A DNA stretch of 9,576 nt, from positions 1 to 9,576 of the forward strand of contig CAMPHD010000096.1 in NCBI GenBank assembly GCA_946885765.1. The letters run 5' to 3'. This document shows, piece by piece, positions 1-6,992 of this stretch. Both the position numbers and the translations under genes were made by a program. Below the pieces are notes generated by a model. It made no database searches and was not told the origin of the DNA. It saw only the letters and a program-made list of their open reading frames with translations. How positions within the stretch are numbered: the stretch's first letter is position 1; each line of letters starts with the position of its first letter. This stretch comes from an uncultured Thalassospira sp. (lineage in GTDB: Bacteria; Pseudomonadota; Alphaproteobacteria; Rhodospirillales_A; Thalassospiraceae).

Positions 1-942
1 TGTAATCAGGCGTTGCAGCACGATAAAGCCAAACAGAAGCGCCCCGATCATGATCTTGGTCCACCAGCTATTGAGCGACCCGTCAAACGCGATCAGGGTC
101 TGGATCACCCCCATGATGATCCCGCCAAAGAACGTGCCGACCACAAAGCCCATGCCCCCGGTCAGAAGCGTTCCGCCAATCACCACCGCCGCAATCGCAT
201 CAAGCTCCACCCCGACGGCTGCCAACGGATAGGCCGACGCGGTATAAAACGCGAAAACAACCCCGGCCAAGGCACTGAAAAAGCCCGACAAAGTATAAAC
301 CCGGATGATCGTGCTATCCACCGGAATGCCCAGCAATTCTGCCGATTGACGGTCCCCGCCAATGGCATAAACATTGCGGCCAAACCGCGTGTAATGCGCA
401 ATCACCACCCCGGCCATCACCGTCATCAGCATCAGCAACGCCGCCGCACTGATCCAGCCGCGACCGGGCAGCGGGATTTTAAAACCGCTGAAATCGGCCA
501 CAAACGGATGATCAATCGGCACGGAATCAAGGTTGATCAAAAAACACATCCCGCGCAGGAAAAACATCCCCGCCAGGGTTATGATAAAGGGCTGGATATC
601 GAACTTGGCGATAATCACCCCCATGAAGGCGCCAAATAGCGTCCCCACCGCAATCGAAATCACCACCGCGACCAGCGGATGCATACCAAACCCGGTCACA
701 AGCTCGGCCATCAGGACGCCGACAAACGCAATCATCGAGCCAACCGAAAGATCAATCCCGCCCGACAGGATGACAAATGTCATGCCGACCGCCGTAATGA
801 TCAGAAACGCATTATCGGTCAGAAGCGCACCCAGAACATAGGTGTCTGAAAACGCACGATGTTCGGCAATCCCGTAACCATAAAGCAGCGCCAGCACCGC
901 CAGCGTGGCAAGCAAAGGATAATAACGTTCATTAATTTTCAT
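1..942 (-). CDS. yjfF: Galactofuranose-type sugar ABC transporter permease YjfF (C-terminus cut by window edge)
   Basis: This is an inner-membrane permease of the BPD_transp_2 (ribose/galactose type) family and the second permease of a YtfQRT-YjfF-like importer. Reading the complement from the ATG at 942 gives 314 codons open to the window edge. E. coli YjfF is about 331 residues, so only a short tail is missing. The protein is very hydrophobic. It carries the family motif GGIDLSVGS at about residues 61-69, a TLAGMFFLRG segment at 122-131, RFGRNVYAIGG at 186-196, and VGVELDAIAAVVIGGTLL at about 243-260, all closely matching the E. coli protein as I recall it. The start lies inside the 3' end of ytfT, overlapping by 11 bases, with only a weak G-rich ribosome site (GGGGGAAT), so translational coupling is likely. 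Its reading frame is lacking from a simple closed-ORF view because its stop is outside the window. Confidence 0.93.
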   Translation of the reverse strand, partial: MKINERYYPLLATLAVLALLYGYGIAEHRAFSDTYVLGALLTDNAFLIITAVGMTFVILSGGIDLSVGSMIAFVGVLMAELVTGFGMHPLVAVVISIAVGTLFGAFMGVIIAKFDIQPFIITLAGMFFLRGMCFLINLDSVPIDHPFVADFSGFKIPLPGRGWISAAALLMLMTVMAGVVIAHYTRFGRNVYAIGGDRQSAELLGIPVDSTIIRVYTLSGFFSALAGVVFAFYTASAYPLAAVGVELDAIAAVVIGGTLLTGGMGFVVGTFFGGIIMGVIQTLIAFDGSLNSWWTKIMIGALLFGFIVLQRLIT

Positions 943-2005
943 CGGAATTCCCCCGCACCTTCCCGCTGCCGATCTTTTCCCACGCCTTGCCCGCCAGTTC
1001 GCGGGATTTCGGCGCCTGCACCAGCAGGACCACCATCACCACCGCCGCCTTGACGATCAGGGTATATTGCGACGGCAAACCCGACAGCAAAATGCCCGTC
1101 GTCAGCGACTGAATGATCAGAACCCCGATCACCGTCATGCCGATAAAGAACCGCCCACCCATCAGCGACGCGCCCCCGATCACCACCGCCAGGATGGCAT
1201 CAAGTTCAAGCCACAGACCGGCATTGTTGGCATCCGCCCCGCGGATATCGGCCGCAATGATGATCCCGGCAAAGGCCGCACAAAGCCCTGAAATAGCATA
1301 GGCCAGAAGCTTGATCCCGCGCGCATCAATGCCCGCAAGCCGACTGGCGCGTGCATTGCCGCCAACCGATTCAACAAACAGGCCAAGGGCGGTTTTGCGC
1401 ATCACACCGTAAAGGCCGCCGATCACCACCGCAGCAATGATCACCCGCCACGGAATGCCCAGCAGATAGCCGCTGCCGATCCCTTCAAAAAACGCCCCGT
1501 GGAAGGTCACGATCTGCCCATCGGTGATCATCTGCGCAATCCCGCGCCCGGCCACCATCAGGATCAGGGTCGCGATGATCGGCTGGATATCAAGATAGGC
1601 CACCAGCATCCCGTTCCACAGCCCGCAAAGCACCCCGGCGCCAAGGGCGGCAAAGATGATGACCGCCGGATGCAGATCGGTATCACGGATCAGGACCGCC
1701 ATGGTCGCCCCTGAAATCGCAATCACCGAGCCGACCGAAAGGTCAATGCCCCGCGTGCCGATCACAATCGCCATGCCAACCGCGACAATCGCGGTTGACG
1801 CCCCGCGATGCACGACATCAACAAGCGATCCGTAAAGATGGCCGTCAACAATGCGAATATCAAAGAAGTCCGGCGATATGATCCCGATACCCAGAATGAT
1901 CAGCACAAGGGCCGCCACCGGGCCAAACCATTGCCGGCTCAGCAAAGAAGATGCAGACATGGTGCTGCTTTCCCGTAATTTCTTTTTGTCCTGCAAACCG
2001 GTCAT
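932..2005 (-). CDS. ytfT: Galactofuranose-type sugar ABC transporter permease YtfT
   Basis: First membrane permease of the furanose-sugar ABC importer; it would pair with YjfF to form the channel driven by YtfR. The 357-residue product is mostly hydrophobic helices after a polar N-terminus. It shows GIDLSVGS at residues 86-93, GLWNGMLVA at 128-136, LILMVAGRGIAQMIT at 147-161, and the long conserved stretch from about 236 to 284 that includes AADIRGADANNAGLWLELDA and GGASLMGG. These match E. coli YtfT nearly word for word from memory. The ATG at 2005 overlaps the ytfR stop in an ATGA arrangement, which favours that start by coupling. A second in-frame ATG at residue 16 (1960) begins the sequence MSASSLLS and is a possible alternative, but I see no strong ribosome site for it. 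The gene ends inside yjfF. Confidence 0.93.
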   Translation of the reverse strand: MTGLQDKKKLRESSTMSASSLLSRQWFGPVAALVLIILGIGIISPDFFDIRIVDGHLYGSLVDVVHRGASTAIVAVGMAIVIGTRGIDLSVGSVIAISGATMAVLIRDTDLHPAVIIFAALGAGVLCGLWNGMLVAYLDIQPIIATLILMVAGRGIAQMITDGQIVTFHGAFFEGIGSGYLLGIPWRVIIAAVVIGGLYGVMRKTALGLFVESVGGNARASRLAGIDARGIKLLAYAISGLCAAFAGIIIAADIRGADANNAGLWLELDAILAVVIGGASLMGGRFFIGMTVIGVLIIQSLTTGILLSGLPSQYTLIVKAAVVMVVLLVQAPKSRELAGKAWEKIGSGKVRGNSDEN

Positions 2006-3507
2006 CGCGCAATCGCCTCGATGATCCTGTCCTGCGTGATTTCGGCGCCCGTAAGTTCGGAAACCTTTTCACGGTCGCGCATCACCGCCACCCGGTCGGC
2101 AAAGGCAACGATTTCCTCAAGCTCGGATGACGCCACCAGCAGGGCCAGCCCCTCGTCACAAAGCTCCTTGATCAGCTTGATGATATCGGCATGCGCGCCC
2201 ACATCAATGCCGCGTGTCGGCTCGTCGAGAATAAGGAAAATCGGCTTGGACACCAGCCAGCGCGCCAGAATGACCTTCTGCTGGTTACCCCCGCTCAGCT
2301 GCCCGACAGGCTTTTCGCTGTCCGGTGTCGCAATGCCCAGTGCCTTGATCATCTCATCGGCGGTTTTCTGCTGCTCGGCGCGTGCAATCGGGCGCAGCCA
2401 TCCCCGCCGCCCCTGAAGGGCCAACACGATGTTTTCGCGCACACTCAGTTCGGCAACAATGCCATCCTGTTTGCGGTCCTCGGGGCAAAGCCCGAAACCC
2501 GACCGGATCGCATGGCGCGGGGAGCGTAACATCACCGGCTCCCCGTCAAGGAACACAAGGCCGCTATCGGCCTTTTTCGCCCCGAAAACAAGCTCCGAAA
2601 GCTCCGTTCTGCCCGACCCCAGAAGCCCGGCAAGACCAACAATCTCGCCGCCGGAAAGGTCAAGCGTCACGGGCTCAAGCACGCGCTTCTTGCCCAGATT
2701 CTTGATCTGGATCTGGCGGCCCTTGCCGGTGAAACTGCTTTCATCCTGATGACGATGCGAACTGACTTCGGCCAGTTCCCGGCCCAGCATGTGATTGATC
2801 AGGTCAATCTGCGCCAGTTCCCTGGTGACAAATGTGCCGACAAGCCGCCCGTTGCGCAGGACCGTGATGCGGTCCGTGATCGCGTAAACCTGATCAAGGA
2901 AATGGGTGACAAATACAATGCCAAGCCCCTTGGCGCGCAATTCGCCCATGATGCGAAACAGGGTACGGATTTCCTCGGCATCAAGGCTTGCGGTTGGTTC
3001 ATCAAGGATCAAAACCCTTGCATCCAGTGCCACCGCACGCGCAATCGCAATCAATTGCTGGATCGCCACCGAATAGGAACCCAGCGGCCGGTTGACATCA
3101 ATATCAAGCCCCAGCGTTTCAAGCGCTGCCTTGGCGTCGCTTTCGGTTTTCTTCCACGAAATAAACCCAAATTTCAACGTCTGGCGTTCCAGCATCAGGT
3201 TTTCGGCAACCGACAGGGTCGGCACCAGGTTCACTTCCTGATAAACCGTCGAAATGCCAAGCGCCTGTGCATCGCCCGGATGATTTGGATGAATTTCCCG
3301 ACCATCAAGCAGGACGGTTCCGGCATCGCGCGGATGAACCCCGGTAATCACCTTGATCAGGGTCGATTTACCGGCACCGTTTTCACCCAGAAGCGCGTGA
3401 ATTTCACCAGATCGCAGATCGAAATCGACATCCTGCAAGGCTTTGACGCCGGGAAAGAATTTTCCCGCCCCGCGTACTGACAGCACGGATTGCGTCTTTT
3501 CAGACAT
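2002..3507 (-). CDS. ytfR: Galactofuranose-type sugar ABC transporter ATP-binding protein YtfR
   Basis: Cytoplasmic double ATPase that powers the YtfT/YjfF channel. The 501-residue length matches E. coli YtfR (about 500). NBD1 has Walker A GENGAGKST at 41-49, a Q-loop VYQE near 88-91, a relaxed signature YSVAIQQ at 145-151 where most ABC proteins have LSGGQ, Walker B LILDEP at 166-171, and the switch His202. NBD2 has the degenerate Walker A GLLGSGRTE at 294-302, signature LSGGNQQ at 404-410, Walker B LILDEP at 425-430, and Ser in place of the switch His (ASSELEE near 459-465). This asymmetry is normal for sugar importers of this class. The ATG at 3507 is chosen because a GGAGAGGGG ribosome site lies just upstream and the protein then starts like its homologues. 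The frame stays open to another ATG at 3600, but the extra 31 residues do not look conserved. Confidence 0.95.
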   Translation of the reverse strand: MSEKTQSVLSVRGAGKFFPGVKALQDVDFDLRSGEIHALLGENGAGKSTLIKVITGVHPRDAGTVLLDGREIHPNHPGDAQALGISTVYQEVNLVPTLSVAENLMLERQTLKFGFISWKKTESDAKAALETLGLDIDVNRPLGSYSVAIQQLIAIARAVALDARVLILDEPTASLDAEEIRTLFRIMGELRAKGLGIVFVTHFLDQVYAITDRITVLRNGRLVGTFVTRELAQIDLINHMLGRELAEVSSHRHQDESSFTGKGRQIQIKNLGKKRVLEPVTLDLSGGEIVGLAGLLGSGRTELSELVFGAKKADSGLVFLDGEPVMLRSPRHAIRSGFGLCPEDRKQDGIVAELSVRENIVLALQGRRGWLRPIARAEQQKTADEMIKALGIATPDSEKPVGQLSGGNQQKVILARWLVSKPIFLILDEPTRGIDVGAHADIIKLIKELCDEGLALLVASSELEEIVAFADRVAVMRDREKVSELTGAEITQDRIIEAIAR

Positions 3508-3639
3508 GGATAGCCCCTCTCCCTTTATGTTCACTGGCTTTGACCCATCATACACGACACGAAATTCATGCCCGGATGCGTCCAAATGCACCCCCGCCAT
3601 CAGACAGGGATGCGCTCAGACATCACGCCAGTTGCGTCA

Positions 3640-3671
3640 CCCCAACCGCACGGTAAGACGCACGGTTGGAG
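3640..3671 (-). promoter_or_regulatory. Hairpin in the ytfQ-ytfR intergenic gap
   Basis: In the transcript, CCAACCG (3669-3642 region, arms 3663-3669 and 3642-3648) forms a perfect 7-bp stem, extended outward by a U-G and a C-G pair to 9 pairs, with a 14-base loop. The arms start about 10 bases after the ytfQ stop. No U run follows, so it is not a standard intrinsic terminator. Hairpins placed after a binding-protein gene commonly protect its mRNA from 3' decay or cause partial termination, giving more binding protein than membrane parts; I infer that role here. The 8-base direct repeat CGCACGGT (3647-3654 and 3659-3666) overlaps it. The rest of the 173-base gap (3508-3680) shows only the ytfR ribosome site. 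Confidence 0.55.
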
Positions 3672-3680
3672 ATAACGGCC

Positions 3681-4631
3681 TTACTTGCTGCGCATTTTGT
3701 ATTCTTCGGCAGCGGTATCAGGCAGATAAAGCGGACCATTGGCCTTGATCCATTTCGGCACGTCTTGGCCATCCATGGATGCCTTGATCGCGTCAAAGGC
3801 CGGTGCGCCCAGATGCGGGTTCAGCTCGATGGTCGCATTGGTATCGCCATCGGCCATCGCCTTGAAGATATCAGGAACCGCATCGATCGATACGATCAGG
3901 ATGTCTTCACCCGGATTAAGACCGGCTTCCTTGATCGCCTGCACCGCACCCAGCGCCATGTCATCGTTATGCGCATAAACCGCACAGATGTTCTTGCCGC
4001 CATCTTCGGCTTTCAGGAAGCTTTCCATGACCTCCTTGCCGCCCGAACGGGTGAAATCGCCCGACTGGGAACGGATGATGCTGATTCCCGGGAAGTTGCT
4101 GACAACCGATTCAAAACCGGCTTTGCGATCATTGGCTGCTGACGAACCAACTGTCCCCTGAAGTTCGACAACATCACAAACCGCATTGGTTTCCGACGCC
4201 AGCCACGCGGCTGCAAGCGCACCTTCCACCACGAAGTCGGATGCAACCTTGGTCAGATACAGGCTTTCATCGGCGGCAACGCCACGATCCACCAGAACGA
4301 CGGGAATACCGGCATCCTTGGCTTCCTGAAGCACCTGATCCCAGCCGGTTTCAACAACCGGTGCCAGCAGAATGCCATCAACGCCCTGGGCGATGAAGGA
4401 ACGGACTGCCTTGATCTGGTTTTCCTGTTTCTGCTGCGCATCCGAGAATTTCAGATCAATGCCGCGCTTTTCTGCTTCGGCCTTGATTGATGCCGTCTCG
4501 GACGTGCGCCAGCCGCTTTCCGACCCGATCTGCGAGAAGCCGATCATCATTTCGGCCTGTGCCGCAAAGGACAGACCAAGTGCAACACCAAGGGCTGCCG
4601 TCGAAACCGCAAGCTGCTTGAGACTTTTCAT
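3681..4631 (-). CDS. ytfQ: Galactofuranose-type sugar-binding periplasmic protein YtfQ
   Basis: Periplasmic substrate-binding protein (Peripla_BP_4 / ribose-binding type) of the ABC importer. The 316-residue product matches E. coli YtfQ (318) in length. A signal peptide spans residues 1-26: MKSLKQ positive end, hydrophobic core, and AQA cleavage before Glu27. The mature part has GFSQIGSESGWR at 31-42, QQKQENQIKAVRSF at 66-79, LAPVVETGW at 89-97, VELQGTVGSSAANDRKAGF at about 155-173, RSQSGDFTRSGGKEVMESF at about 187-205, YAHNDDMALGA at 219-229, and LYLPDT near the end, all shared with the E. coli protein as I remember it. Cys152 and Cys216 could form a disulfide. The ATG at 4631 is picked because GGAGGAAAT sits just before it and the signal peptide begins there; an upstream in-frame start at 4682 would put 17 extra residues ahead of the signal. 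The ligand is probably galactofuranose, but related systems bind arabinofuranose, so the exact sugar is uncertain. Confidence 0.95.
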   Translation of the reverse strand: MKSLKQLAVSTAALGVALGLSFAAQAEMMIGFSQIGSESGWRTSETASIKAEAEKRGIDLKFSDAQQKQENQIKAVRSFIAQGVDGILLAPVVETGWDQVLQEAKDAGIPVVLVDRGVAADESLYLTKVASDFVVEGALAAAWLASETNAVCDVVELQGTVGSSAANDRKAGFESVVSNFPGISIIRSQSGDFTRSGGKEVMESFLKAEDGGKNICAVYAHNDDMALGAVQAIKEAGLNPGEDILIVSIDAVPDIFKAMADGDTNATIELNPHLGAPAFDAIKASMDGQDVPKWIKANGPLYLPDTAAEEYKMRSK

Positions 4632-4646
4632 TATTTCCTCCCTAAA

Positions 4647-4668
4647 GGCTGTTTTATTGCTAAAAGCC
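4647..4668. promoter_or_regulatory. Operator-like dyad at the predicted ytfQ transcription start
   Basis: On the plus strand, GGC (4647-4649), TTTTA (4652-4656), a 4-base centre TTGC, TAAAA (4661-4665) and GCC (4666-4668) form a dyad. The inner 5-4-5 part is exact; the outer GGC/GCC arms are offset by two bases. It lies just downstream of the predicted -10 box of ytfQ, where a repressor would block initiation. LacI- or GntR-family regulators often control such operons, but none is encoded in the window. It could equally be a weak hairpin in the ytfQ leader, or chance. Confidence 0.3.
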
Positions 4669-4673
4669 ATATA

Positions 4674-4702
4674 GTAATACAATATGATTTGAAGGAACTC
4701 AA
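4674..4702 (-). promoter_or_regulatory. Predicted sigma-70-type promoter of the ytfQRT-yjfF operon
   Basis: Reading the complement, TTGAGT (4702-4697) is followed after exactly 17 bases by TATTAC (4679-4674). Each box matches four of six consensus bases, and the area is AT-rich. Transcription would start near 4667, leaving a leader of about 36 bases before the ytfQ ATG at 4631, with its ribosome site GGAGG inside it. This is a pattern match only, not a mapped start. Confidence 0.45.
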
Positions 4703-4739
4703 CGGCCTAAATGCACCTCCCAACTTTCGCGTAGAAAGC

Positions 4740-4765
4740 GCGGTTGACAGCGGGCAAAAAACCGC
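4740..4765. promoter_or_regulatory. Inverted repeat near the galM side of the divergent control region
   Basis: GCGGTT (4740-4745) and AACCGC (4760-4765) are exact inverted copies with centres 20 bases apart, about two helical turns. The left arm overlaps a perfect TTGACA (4744-4749) that could be a -35 box for galM. I could not find a good -10 box at normal spacing: the best, TCTAAA at 4770-4775, needs a 20-base gap. The repeat may be a regulator site serving galM, the transporter operon, or both. Confidence 0.25.
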
Positions 4766-4808
4766 AAAGTCTAAATAAAACAGTGATTTGAAGATGGAAC
4801 GAGGCGAC

Positions 4809-5834
4809 ATGTCGAAAAACCCGACAGCAATCCCGATGCACCCGACACCGGCAGGAACCCTGCAAATCAGGACCGCAAAAATGCGAATCCTGCTCTCCCC
4901 CTATGGGGCCCGCATCCGGGAACTTTGGCTGCGTAATGACGACGGCACGGAAACAAATATCACCGTCGGCCTGCCCGATGACGACGCCTATGCCACCCAT
5001 GACAGCTATATCGGCGCGGTGTGCGGGCGCTATGCCAACCGCATCGCCAATTCGACCTATCATGACCCGGATGGCCACAAAGTCACGCTGGCCGCGAACG
5101 AAGGTCCGACCCATCTGCATGGCGGCATCACGGGCTTTGATCAGCACGACTGGTCCGTCACGCAAAACACCGATCACGAAATTGCCTTTCACCTCCAAAG
5201 CCCGGACGGGGATCAGGGCTATCCGGGGAATTTCGCGGCAACCGCGACCTATTCAATCGTTGCTGAAAATCGCCTGCGCCTTGAAATCACGGCAACCTGC
5301 GATCAGACCTGCCCGGTCAATATGACCAGCCATGCCTATTGGAACCTGACCGGGCGGTTTGATAAATGCGCGGCCCTGCATATCCTGCAAATCGATGCCG
5401 ATGCCTACCTTCCGATTGACGACCGCCTGATCCCGCTTGCCGGGCAAAAGGACGTTGCCGGAACCGGCTATGATTTCAGAAATCCCAAGGGAATTGCGCA
5501 GAACCTCATGAATGCCGATCAGGGTTTTGATCACAATTTCTGCCTCAATGGCGCACGCGGACCGCTTAAACAGATCGCAACCCTGTCCGATCCCGATAGC
5601 GGCCGGACGATGAAACTGTTCTCGACCGAGGCCGGATTGCAATTCTATCTATCGCAGCATTTCACCGATGCGATGAAAACGCCCGACGGCAAAACCCTGC
5701 ATAAATCCGGCGGCATCGCGCTCGAACCCCAAACCTTCCCCGACAGCCCCAACCGCCCGGACTTCCCAGGCCCGTGGCTCAATTCGGGCGAGACTTACAG
5801 GCATATAATTGAGTGGGAGTTTTCCTCGTCTTGA
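4809..5834 (+). CDS. galM: Aldose 1-epimerase (galactose mutarotase)
   Basis: Cytoplasmic mutarotase that interconverts alpha and beta anomers of aldoses such as galactose. The 341-residue length fits the family (E. coli GalM 346). Expected active-site motifs are all present: GRYANRI at residues 73-79 (substrate-binding Arg), HLHGG at 102-106, SHAYWNL at 174-180 (second catalytic His at 175), FDHNFCLNG at about 240-248 (binding Asp at 241), and GIALEPQTFPDSPNRP at about 302-317, whose Glu306 should be the catalytic base. The ATG at 4809 is preferred because GAGG lies just upstream and the frame then matches family length; in-frame TTG 4788 and ATG 4794 lack a ribosome site. It is divergent from ytfQ across a shared 177-base region, which suggests joint control with sugar import. 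The symbol is by family; specificity toward galactose against other sugars is not shown by the sequence. Confidence 0.92.
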   Translation: MSKNPTAIPMHPTPAGTLQIRTAKMRILLSPYGARIRELWLRNDDGTETNITVGLPDDDAYATHDSYIGAVCGRYANRIANSTYHDPDGHKVTLAANEGPTHLHGGITGFDQHDWSVTQNTDHEIAFHLQSPDGDQGYPGNFAATATYSIVAENRLRLEITATCDQTCPVNMTSHAYWNLTGRFDKCAALHILQIDADAYLPIDDRLIPLAGQKDVAGTGYDFRNPKGIAQNLMNADQGFDHNFCLNGARGPLKQIATLSDPDSGRTMKLFSTEAGLQFYLSQHFTDAMKTPDGKTLHKSGGIALEPQTFPDSPNRPDFPGPWLNSGETYRHIIEWEFSSS

Positions 5835-5940
5835 GCGAAGAGAAATGTCATTTTACCGACATAAGAAAGCATTACCCTTGACCAAACAACAACCAAAGGG
5901 TTCATTAGAAGGAGTTGATTAATGCAGCTTGGAGGCCGGA

Positions 5941-6960
5941 ATGACGGGCATTTTTATATTCATATTGCTTATTATTGCGCCATTCCAGCATGCATTCGCC
6001 AGTGCATCTGTCGCTGACAGGCTCCGCTTTAAAATCGACGAGGGTTACGCCGAAATCAAAGCAGGCTCGATATGGTGGAAACCGATATTAATTAAAACCG
6101 ATGCAAAAATCGAAGTCTTCGTTGATGTTAAAAACGCTCAATATGACGATCTAAGCGTATTTATCTGCGACGATCAGCAGCTACAGTTTTTCAAGGCAGG
6201 ACAATCTGCCAGATGTTACGGAGCCAACCGACAAAGAAACACTTTTTCAATCGTCGGCGCAGTCACAAACACACGTCCTCATTATCTTGTTTTCAGCAAC
6301 AGATTTAGCCTGCTCATCACCAAAAAGGCGGCCTATGAAATTTACGCTGATATCTCAACCCCATGGCAGACAGCCCATGAGTTTGAAGAAGGTATGTCCA
6401 AGAGCATACTCGAGATAGCAGAAACATATGGCATAGACGAATTTGACATAACCTTGAAATCTTGCGGCCATGAGAACGCATATTCCGCCAAAGCAACAGG
6501 AAATATAACGCTTTGCTCAGAACTGTTTTTTGAATTTGCACGCACCAATCGTCGTGGCGCAGTAGAGGCCGTACTCCTTCACGAGATCGGCCATACACTA
6601 CTTAACAAGCTTGGCCTTCCCAACTGGGACAATGAGGAAACAGTGGACGAATTTGCCCTCTATTTTCTCTATCTTGCAGGGCGGCAAGAATCTGCGATTT
6701 CATGGATTGATTGGTATGAGCAGAAAAACACACGCTCCGAATTGATTAACGCAGCCCGGAACGATGTCCGTCACCCTCTATCCATTCAACGGGCACGAAA
6801 TATTCGACGGCTCTTAAACAATCCCGATGAGATGATCGTGCGCTGGAACAGGTTGCTTTATCCCTACATGACCAACGAGGCATTGCAGGGAATTTTGCGA
6901 GATTCCCCTACCCGATCCAGCCCCGAACTTGCCAAAGAAATCCTGATACGCAGGCAATAA
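5941..6960 (+). CDS. Exported putative zinc metallopeptidase, DUF4344-like
   Basis: Probable secreted or periplasmic protein of 339 residues. Residues 1-20 form a hydrophobic signal-like segment ending AFA, though it lacks the usual Lys/Arg at its start. Residues about 21-136 look rich in beta strands, with no recognised domain. The C-terminal half has SCGHENAY at 174-181, ITLCSELF at 189-196, and the zinc-protease motif HEIGH at 214-218 (DNA 6580-6594), followed by NEETVDEFA at 231-239, which could supply the third metal ligand. This order (Cys/Asn-Ala, LC-E-L, HExxH, acidic cluster) is what I recall for DUF4344 putative metallopeptidases. Four cysteines in all (76, 92, 175, 192) would allow two disulfides in an exported protein. 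The ATG at 5941 follows GGAGG; a TTG at 5929 is the only in-frame alternative. GC is about 40-50% in sampled lines against about 60% nearby, with several ATA codons, suggesting acquisition. Substrate is unknown. Confidence 0.8.
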   Translation: MTGIFIFILLIIAPFQHAFASASVADRLRFKIDEGYAEIKAGSIWWKPILIKTDAKIEVFVDVKNAQYDDLSVFICDDQQLQFFKAGQSARCYGANRQRNTFSIVGAVTNTRPHYLVFSNRFSLLITKKAAYEIYADISTPWQTAHEFEEGMSKSILEIAETYGIDEFDITLKSCGHENAYSAKATGNITLCSELFFEFARTNRRGAVEAVLLHEIGHTLLNKLGLPNWDNEETVDEFALYFLYLAGRQESAISWIDWYEQKNTRSELINAARNDVRHPLSIQRARNIRRLLNNPDEMIVRWNRLLYPYMTNEALQGILRDSPTRSSPELAKEILIRRQ

Positions 6961-6992
6961 CCGCGACCCAATTCAACCGTTACAAATGCAAA

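Noticed and set aside
13..639. Plus-strand frame of 208 codons opposite yjfF
   Set aside because: Highly charged, His/Arg/Pro-rich translation with no domain; it mirrors a convincing membrane permease on the other strand.
2749..3480. Plus-strand frame of 243 codons opposite ytfR
   Set aside because: Lies antisense to conserved ABC motifs; its own product shows no recognisable motif and no ribosome site stands out. A shadow of GC-rich coding.
3508..3600. Upstream extension of ytfR to the ATG at 3600
   Set aside because: The added 31 residues lack family resemblance, while the ATG at 3507 has a good ribosome site and gives the normal length.
4632..4682. Upstream extension of ytfQ to 4682
   Set aside because: It would bury the signal peptide behind 17 residues and overlap the predicted promoter; the ATG at 4631 has GGAGG.
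5845..5862. Small hairpin ATGTC/GACAT after galM as a terminator
   Set aside because: Only 5 pairs with an 8-base AT-rich loop and no U run.
5874..5906. ACCCTT/AAGGGT repeat and TTGACC as terminator or promoter of the metallopeptidase gene
   Set aside because: Six pairs around a 16-base loop is weak, and the -10 candidate at 17-base spacing (TTCATT) matches only three of six consensus bases.
6317..6598. Minus-strand frame of 93 codons inside the metallopeptidase gene
   Set aside because: No domain or ribosome site, and the plus-strand frame has HEIGH and full-length coding character.
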